A stretch of DNA of 37,642 bases, from assembly GCA_039808325.1 (NCBI GenBank), contig JBDHSU010000023.1:1-37642 (forward strand). The letters are read 5' to 3'. This document shows positions 32,916 through 37,642 of the stretch, piece by piece. Made by a program: the position numbers and the translations under genes. Source of the stretch: JAFKKS01 sp039808325. Its GTDB lineage: Bacteria; Pseudomonadota; Alphaproteobacteria; Rhizobiales; Xanthobacteraceae. The notes beneath the pieces are model-generated. The model saw nothing but the letters and a program-made list of their open reading frames with translations, had not been told where the DNA came from and did no database searches. Position 1 is the stretch's first letter. The number at the start of each line of letters is the position of its first letter.

Positions 32916-34166
32916 TCAATGCAAATTCGGTTGGGCGCCCGCGCCCTTCTCGTCGATGACGGCACCCGAGGCGAAGCGGTCCAACCGATACGCCGCCGCG
33001 TTCGGATGGGATTGCCCCGTCGCAATGAGGTGAGCGAAGCACCAACCGGAGGCGGGCGTCGCCTTGAAGCCGCCGTAACACCAGCCGCAATTGAGGTAGA
33101 GATTTCCGACCGGCGTGCGGTCGATGATCGGCGAGCCGTCCATCGACATGTCCATGAGGCCGCCCCACGAGCGCAGCAACCGCACGCGCCCGACCTGCGG
33201 CATCAACGCCATGCCGCTTTCGCAAACGTCCTCGACCACGGGAAGATTGCCGCGCCGCGCATAGGAGTTGTAGCCGTCGATGTCGCCACCAAAGACAAGC
33301 CCGCCCTTGTCCGATTGGCTGATGTAGAAGTGGCCCGCGCCGAAGGTGATGACGCCCGGCACCAGCGGCTTGAGCCCTTCGGACACGAAGGCTTGCAGCA
33401 CATGGCTTTCGATCGGCAGCCGCAATCCCGCCATCGCGCCGAGTTGCGAGGTCGCTCCCGCGACCGCGAGGCCGACTTTCTTCGCCTTGATATCGCCGCG
33501 CGTCGTTTTCAATCCGACAACGCGCCCGTCTTCGATCGCGAGATCGACGACCTCGCAATTCTCGATGATATCGACGCCCCGGTCACTGGCGCCGCGCGCA
33601 AAGCCCCAGGCGACCGCGTCGTGGCGCGCGGTGCCGCCGCGCCGCTGCAGCAAGCCCCCTTGGATCGGAAAGCGCGCATCGTCGAAATTCAGAAACGGCG
33701 CCATTGCCTTCACCGCGTTCCGGTCCAGCAGCTCCGCGTCGGCGCCGTGCAACCGCATCGCGTTGCCCCGGCGCGCATAGGCGTCGCGCTGCCCGTCGGA
33801 ATGATAGAGGTTGAGCACACCGCGCTGGCTGACCATGGCGTTGTAGTTGAAGTCCTGCTCCAGTCCCTCCCACAGCCTCAGCGACTGTTCGTAGAAAGCT
33901 TCGTTGCCTGGCAGGAGATAGTTGGAGCGGATGATCGTCGTATTGCGCCCGACATTGCCCCCGCCGAGCCAGCCCTTTTCAAGCAGCGCGACATTCGAAA
34001 TGCCGTGGTTCTTCGCGAGATAGTAGGCCGTCGCGAGCCCGTGCCCGCCGGCCCCGACGACGACGACGTCGTATGCGTCGCGCGGGCTCGCCTTGCGCCA
34101 CTGCTCGGTCCAATGGCGGTGACCGGTCAGTGCGTTCCGGGCCAGGGAAAAGATCGAGTAGCGCAT
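32916..34166 (-). CDS. soxB: Sarcosine oxidase beta subunit
   Basis: The 416-residue product is the flavoprotein subunit that demethylates sarcosine to glycine. The FAD motif VVVVGAGGHGLATAYYLA covers residues 34-51, LLEKGWLGGGNVGRNTTIIRSNY follows, and RHDAVAWG (His182) matches the segment that carries covalent FMN in characterised enzymes. The C-terminal GWCYGGFKATPASGW is conserved in substrate-site regions. The ATG at 34166 gives the family-typical MRYSIFSLARNAL start; an in-frame ATG at 34220 is less likely and neither has a strong ribosome site. soxB is the first gene of soxBDAG and is divergent from the GlxA-type regulator. Confidence 0.92.
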   Translation of the reverse strand: MRYSIFSLARNALTGHRHWTEQWRKASPRDAYDVVVVGAGGHGLATAYYLAKNHGISNVALLEKGWLGGGNVGRNTTIIRSNYLLPGNEAFYEQSLRLWEGLEQDFNYNAMVSQRGVLNLYHSDGQRDAYARRGNAMRLHGADAELLDRNAVKAMAPFLNFDDARFPIQGGLLQRRGGTARHDAVAWGFARGASDRGVDIIENCEVVDLAIEDGRVVGLKTTRGDIKAKKVGLAVAGATSQLGAMAGLRLPIESHVLQAFVSEGLKPLVPGVITFGAGHFYISQSDKGGLVFGGDIDGYNSYARRGNLPVVEDVCESGMALMPQVGRVRLLRSWGGLMDMSMDGSPIIDRTPVGNLYLNCGWCYGGFKATPASGWCFAHLIATGQSHPNAAAYRLDRFASGAVIDEKGAGAQPNLH

Positions 34167-34253
34167 GGCGGCATAGAACCGAAGCGGCGGGAAAATTGAT
34201 CCCCCTGACCCGAGGAACATGTGCTATCGCTGACGTCTTTTCTTATCTGTAAC

Positions 34254-34269
34254 GGACATATTCATGTCC
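34254..34269. promoter_or_regulatory. Inverted repeat over the regulator start codon
   Basis: GGACAT-ATTC-ATGTCC is a perfect 6-bp dyad with a 4-nt spacer. It overlaps the start codon of the GlxA/AraC regulator at 34264. It could be an autoregulatory site or part of the sox control region, but a dyad this short may be chance. Confidence 0.25.
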
Positions 34270-35304
34270 ATAAAGGACAGAACGTCGCCAACAGGCCCGA
34301 AAACGATCGGGTTTCTCCTGGTGGAGAATTTCTCGCTGCTGTCGTTCGCGGTTGCGGTCGAACCGCTACGGGCGGCCAACGTGCTGAGCGGTCGCAACCT
34401 CTACGCCTGGCGCTTCATCGCCCCGAATGAAATCGCGGCGACGGCCTCGATCGGCGTGAAGCTCCATCTCGATGGCGATCTCGCCAGCGATGAACGGCTG
34501 GACATGCTGTTCGTGTGCGCCGGCGGCAACCCCGCGCTCCATCGCGATCCGGCGACATTTCGCTGGCTACGCCGCCTCGCACGACGCGGCACGCCTCTCG
34601 GGGGCATCTCCGGCGGCTCCTACGCCCTTGCGCGCGCCGGCCTCCTCGACAAGCGCCGGTGCACGATTCACTGGGAGCACATGGCGGCGTTCCGCGAGGA
34701 ATTCCCGCACATCGACCTGCGCGCCACCTTGTTCGAGATCGATCGCGACCGCTACTCGTGCGCCGGCGGCATTGCCTCGCTTGACATGATGCATGCGATC
34801 ATTGAGGCAGATCACGGCGCCGCCCTCGCCAATGCCGTCACCGAATGGTTTATTCAGACTTCGGTGCGGCCCGGCAGCGGCGCGCAACGGATGGAACCGC
34901 GCGAGCGGCTCCGCATCCTCAACGAATCGTTGATCAAAGCCATCAAGTTCATGGAACGGCGCTTCGACGAGCCGATCGGCGTCGAGACTCTCGCCGGCGA
35001 GGCGGGTGTGTCGGCGCGCCACCTGCAACGCCTGTTCGCGCAGCATCTCGGCATGACCGTGGAGAAATATCTCTTCTCGCTGCGCCTCAATCGCGGCCGC
35101 GAGCTCCTGCGTCAATCGGACCTTCCCGTGCTCGATGTCGCGCTTGCTGCGGGCTTCTCCACCGCGGGCCACTTCTCCCGTTCCTACAAAGCAAAATTCG
35201 GGCTAGCTCCGCGTGACGAGCGCCGGTCCGCACGCGCCGTCGCTCTTCGTCCGAAATTCACCTCGACCGGCCTAGGCCGAGACGAACGCGATCGGCACGC
35301 TTGA
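34264..35304 (+). CDS. GlxA/GbdR-type AraC-family regulator (DJ-1/PfpI domain + AraC HTH)
   Basis: The 346-residue product has an N-terminal DJ-1/PfpI-like domain (about 12-200) and a C-terminal AraC double helix-turn-helix (about 232-325). The nucleophile elbow GISGGSYALARAGLL has Ser where catalytic family members have Cys, as usual for the regulator branch. The DNA-binding part contains ETLAGEAGVSARHLQRLFAQHLGMTVEKYL and DVALAAGFSTAGHFSRSYKAKFGLAPRDER. Known members GbdR, SouR and CdhR control glycine betaine, sarcosine and carnitine catabolism. It faces soxBDAG across a 97-nt gap, so it is probably the sarcosine-responsive activator of this operon, similar to SouR; the ligand is inferred. 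Confidence 0.88.
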   Translation: MSIKDRTSPTGPKTIGFLLVENFSLLSFAVAVEPLRAANVLSGRNLYAWRFIAPNEIAATASIGVKLHLDGDLASDERLDMLFVCAGGNPALHRDPATFRWLRRLARRGTPLGGISGGSYALARAGLLDKRRCTIHWEHMAAFREEFPHIDLRATLFEIDRDRYSCAGGIASLDMMHAIIEADHGAALANAVTEWFIQTSVRPGSGAQRMEPRERLRILNESLIKAIKFMERRFDEPIGVETLAGEAGVSARHLQRLFAQHLGMTVEKYLFSLRLNRGRELLRQSDLPVLDVALAAGFSTAGHFSRSYKAKFGLAPRDERRSARAVALRPKFTSTGLGRDERDRHA

Positions 35305-35405
35305 CGAAAGACCGGCCCGCCTGGGAGCCGCCTTCCTGCAATGTCGTTCCGCCGATCCCCCCTGGGATCACGCCCTCGGCGCGCGATGACGCATGGGTCG
35401 ACGGC

Positions 35406-35434
35406 TTGACACCTTCGCCGACAATCCGCATTTT
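35406..35434 (+). promoter_or_regulatory. Possible promoter of the bicupin gene
   Basis: A perfect -35 TTGACA is at 35406-35411. The only candidate -10 at 17 nt is CATTTT (35429-35434), which is weak. Downstream, GGCCCGC (35456-35462) and GCGGGCC (35481-35487) can pair in the leader, ending 7 nt before the ribosome site. Upstream, GATCCC-CCCT-GGGATC (35354-35369) is another small dyad. The rest of 35305-35506 shows no gene. Confidence 0.35.
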
Positions 35435-35506
35435 GTAACCGCTTTCATTTTTCCCGGCCCGCGGCCAAATGTGCTTTCCGGCGGGCCACAATGTGAGGAT
35501 TTTACG

Positions 35507-36184
35507 ATGGGAACACTGATGCGATTGGCCTGCATGTCGAGCGCAGTCCAGCGGAATGAGAACCATCGTATCGTTCAAGTCGTCTTCTCGCCGAGCGACC
35601 TCGTCGACACCCGCATCCTCGGGATCGAGCGTTCGACATACTTTCCCTCCGGCCGCTCTCCCGTTCACGCCGAAAGTCACTCCGAGGAGATCATCTACTT
35701 CAAGCGCGGGCGCGGAAAGGTGCTCCTCGGCAAAGACTACGTGGATGTCGGTCCGGGCGATGCCGTGGCCATTCCGTCAGCGATCGAACACCATGTCGTC
35801 AATTCCGGCGAGGACGTGCTCGAGCATATCCTCATCGCGGCGGAGATCGGCGAACGCCCGCCGCAAAAAGATTACAAGGCTCGCCCCGGCGACTGCCTGC
35901 CGCAAGATCAGACGCGCCTCCTCAGCCGGCTGACATGTCGCCGATTCACGATCGACGAGGGCAAACGCAACGAGGAGATCGCGCTGCCGGAACACGAGAG
36001 CGTTTACACGATCTCAGGCGGCCATGGCATTGCCCATATCAAGCTCACCGGCACCGAATATGAATGGCAGTACGCGCTCGATGCGTCGCACTGCATTTGG
36101 ATTCCCGCCGGCGTGCCGCATTCCTTCCGCAACATCGGCGATATGCCGCTGCATCTCGTGAACTTCCAGGTCGCCACGTCCTGA
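35507..36184 (+). CDS. Bicupin protein of unknown function
   Basis: The 225-residue product has two cupin domains. The first (about 38-110) has HAESHSEEIIYFKRGRGKVLLGKD, then DVGPGDAVAIPSAIEHHVVNSG; the second (about 140-222) has PEHESVYTISGGHGIAHIKL and CIWIPAGVPHSFRNIG. The first metal-type motif departs from the usual H-x-H: His54 and His58 are four apart, with Glu60/61 nearby. The second domain keeps a His-x-Glu pair and the PAGVPH motif. The ATG at 35507 has TGAGGA upstream; a frame to 35393 is not used. Bicupins include oxalate decarboxylases, gentisate dioxygenases and ureidoglycine hydrolases; none is supported here. Confidence 0.8.
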   Translation: MGTLMRLACMSSAVQRNENHRIVQVVFSPSDLVDTRILGIERSTYFPSGRSPVHAESHSEEIIYFKRGRGKVLLGKDYVDVGPGDAVAIPSAIEHHVVNSGEDVLEHILIAAEIGERPPQKDYKARPGDCLPQDQTRLLSRLTCRRFTIDEGKRNEEIALPEHESVYTISGGHGIAHIKLTGTEYEWQYALDASHCIWIPAGVPHSFRNIGDMPLHLVNFQVATS

Positions 36185-36377
36185 CGCAGGCCGGATTTTT
36201 CAATCAGGACACAACGCATCGGAACGGCGCTATCGCCGCCGGCACATCCCGGCAAAGGGATGGCGCCGTTTCGAGCCTCGCCCTACGCCGAAAGCCTTAT
36301 ATATCGCGGCTTTCAGCGGCTTGACTTCGCGCGAAACGCAGCCCTATCGATTGCGGCGTTTACCTTCCTCTTTCTGC

Positions 36378-36406
36378 CGACCTGACGTCGATACGAGGTC
36401 AGGTCG
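36378..36406. promoter_or_regulatory. 9-bp inverted repeat upstream of the 2-hydroxyacid dehydrogenase
   Basis: CGACCTGAC (36378-36386) and GTCAGGTCG (36398-36406) form a perfect dyad with an 11-nt spacer, ending 42 nt before the GTG start. GCC and GGC flanks can extend it after a small bulge. The centre-to-centre spacing is about two DNA helix turns, which suits a dimeric regulator; an RNA hairpin is also possible. A weaker pair, GAAAGCC / GGCTTTC at 36290-36314, lies upstream. The gap 36185-36448 shows no gene. Confidence 0.4.
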
Positions 36407-36448
36407 TCGGCCCCGATCCTCCGTCGTATCAAGTCCAGGCCTGGAACC

Positions 36449-37642
36449 GTGCTGACGTCTGCTTCCGAAACACAAACAAGCGTCGTAAGGCGCGAGAGCG
36501 CCGCGTCCCAAGGTGCCCGCCTGCCCCGCAGCCTGCGCGACATGCTCGCGCTCGAGGATTTCGATCGCGCCGCGCGCAAACACCTGCCCCGCATGGTCTA
36601 CGGCTTTATCTCCGGCGCGGTCGAGACCGGCGCGGCGCAGCGCGCGGCAGCCGCGGCTTATTCGGATTATGCTTTCGTGCCGCGCACGTTTGTCGACGTT
36701 TCGGCCCGTAAGCAGAGCGTCACTCTGTTTGGACGCGATTATGCGGTGCCGTTCGGCATCGCCCCGATGGGCGGTTCGGCCATCGCCGCGTATCGCGGCG
36801 ATCTGATCCTGGCGGAGGCCGCTGCCGTCATCGGCCAGCCGATGATTATGAGCGCATCCTCGCTCATCAAGCTCGAGGAGGTGCATCAGCAAAATCCCGC
36901 GACCTGGTTCCAGGCGTACCTTCCCGGCGATCCGTCACGCATCGAGCCCATGGTCGAGCGGGTCAAACGTGCCGGCTTCGAGGTTCTGGTCGTCACGGGG
37001 GATACCCCGGTTCCGGGAAACAGGGAGAACAACGTCCGCAACGGCTACAGCATGCCCATCCGCATTACGCCACGGGTAGCGCTCGACTGCATGCTGCATC
37101 CACGTTGGCTGGTCGGCACCATCGGCTGCACGTTCGCGCGGCACGGAATGCCGCATTTCGAGAACATGGAAGCCGATCGCGGGCCGCCGATGTTCTCGCG
37201 CGATCTGGTCAGGAACTTCGGCTCTCGCGACAAGCTGTCTTGGGAGCATATCGCGCTCATCCGCAAGAAGTGGCAGGGTCCGCTCGTCGTGAAGGGACTG
37301 CTGTCCGTCGAAGACACGCGCCGCGCCCGCAACATCGGCGTCGACGGCGTGATCGTATCGAGTCACGGCGGACGGCAACTCGATCATGCCGTCGCCCCGC
37401 TTCGCGTGCTTCCACGCATCAAGGCCGAGGTTCCCGATCTGACGATCATGGTTGACGGCGGCATCCGGCGCGGCACCGAAGTCCTCAAGGCTTTGGCTTT
37501 GGGCGCAGCCGCGGTGTTCGTGGGCCGCCCCTACATCTACGCTGCCGCCATCGCGGGCGTAGCAGGCGTCACCCATGCTTCGAAGTTGCTGAAAGACGAA
37601 GTCGATCGCGACATGGCGCTGCTTGGCCTGACAAGCCTTCGC
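36449..37642 (+). CDS. FMN-dependent 2-hydroxyacid dehydrogenase (truncated by window end)
   Basis: At least 398 residues of an FMN-dependent alpha-hydroxy-acid oxidase/dehydrogenase of the lactate/glycolate/mandelate family are present; no stop occurs before the window edge, so the end is outside. It starts with LRDMLALEDFDRAARKHLPRMVYGFISGAVET, then FGIAPMGGSAIAAYRGDLILAEAA; the flavin-loop and catalytic motif SSHGGRQLD (His306), IMVDGGIRRGTEV and AVFVGRPYIYA follow. The GTG at 36449 is the likely start; ATG at 36542 would remove conserved N-terminal residues. It oxidises a 2-hydroxyacid to a 2-oxoacid. It may be linked with the preceding bicupin, but they are separated by 264 nt and an inverted repeat. 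Confidence 0.85.
   Translation, partial: MLTSASETQTSVVRRESAASQGARLPRSLRDMLALEDFDRAARKHLPRMVYGFISGAVETGAAQRAAAAAYSDYAFVPRTFVDVSARKQSVTLFGRDYAVPFGIAPMGGSAIAAYRGDLILAEAAAVIGQPMIMSASSLIKLEEVHQQNPATWFQAYLPGDPSRIEPMVERVKRAGFEVLVVTGDTPVPGNRENNVRNGYSMPIRITPRVALDCMLHPRWLVGTIGCTFARHGMPHFENMEADRGPPMFSRDLVRNFGSRDKLSWEHIALIRKKWQGPLVVKGLLSVEDTRRARNIGVDGVIVSSHGGRQLDHAVAPLRVLPRIKAEVPDLTIMVDGGIRRGTEVLKALALGAAAVFVGRPYIYAAAIAGVAGVTHASKLLKDEVDRDMALLGLTSLR

Noticed and set aside
35354..35369. GATCCC-CCCT-GGGATC as a rho-independent terminator of the regulator gene
   Set aside because: The stem is only 6 bp and no T-run follows it, so I mention it only as a dyad.
1..37642. CRISPR arrays, tRNA/rRNA genes, prophage or transposase genes
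   Set aside because: No regularly spaced direct repeats, tRNA-like cloverleaf sequence or recognisable integrase/transposase motifs were seen by eye; a tRNA and Rfam scan would be decisive.

Overview
This is a 37.6 kb GC-rich chromosomal window, almost certainly from an alphaproteobacterium of the Hyphomicrobiales (Bradyrhizobium / Rhodopseudomonas / Xanthobacteraceae neighbourhood). That placement is an inference from three things: fixI-fixS type cbb3-oxidase assembly genes, the high density of ABC uptake systems and CoA-transferases, and mosaic palindromic intergenic repeats of a kind I remember from such genomes. I see no rRNA, tRNA, CRISPR array, phage or insertion sequence. Gene density is high and most genes sit in tightly coupled operons.

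Layout. (1) 1-3540, + strand: a small membrane protein, a DUF2189 membrane protein, then fixI (copper P-type ATPase) and fixS, the end of a cbb3 oxidase assembly operon. (2) 8583-3569, - strand: a complete branched-chain 2-oxoacid dehydrogenase operon (E1 alpha, E1 beta, E2, E3) with a promoter whose spacer is filled by a perfect palindrome. (3) 12944-8851, - strand: class I aminotransferase, divergent SDR protein, alpha/beta hydrolase and M20-type N-carbamoyl/amide hydrolase. Facing away from it at 13189-16737 (+) is a NitT/TauT-type ABC importer with a GntR regulator. Together (3) looks like an uptake-plus-catabolism module for an unidentified nitrogenous compound. (4) 19969-16744, - strand: two family III CoA-transferases around a DsbA/HCCA-isomerase-like protein. 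They are divergent from a LysR regulator (20132-21064) with a textbook T-N11-A site in the shared promoter. (5) 21337-23864, +: an MFS transporter and a class V PLP enzyme. (6) 23925-24261: a block of consecutive palindromic repeat units between convergent genes. (7) 28166-24260, -: a three-gene Fbp-like ABC importer. (8) 28241-29029, +: a crotonase-fold protein lacking both catalytic glutamates. (9) 34166-29016, -: heterotetrameric sarcosine oxidase soxBDAG, divergent from a GlxA/GbdR-type AraC regulator (34264-35304). (10) 35507-36184: a bicupin; 36449 to the window end: an FMN-dependent 2-hydroxyacid dehydrogenase, truncated by the window edge.

Functionally the window is mainly a nutrient-scavenging and amino-acid/amine catabolism region: branched-chain keto acids, sarcosine, an unknown amide/carbamoyl compound and CoA-activated acids, each with its own regulator or operator-like sequence. 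I found no obvious defence system or radically new machine. The least explained items are the amide-catabolism module with its degenerate SDR, the crotonase homologue without catalytic Glu, the regulatory dyads, and the repeat mosaic.
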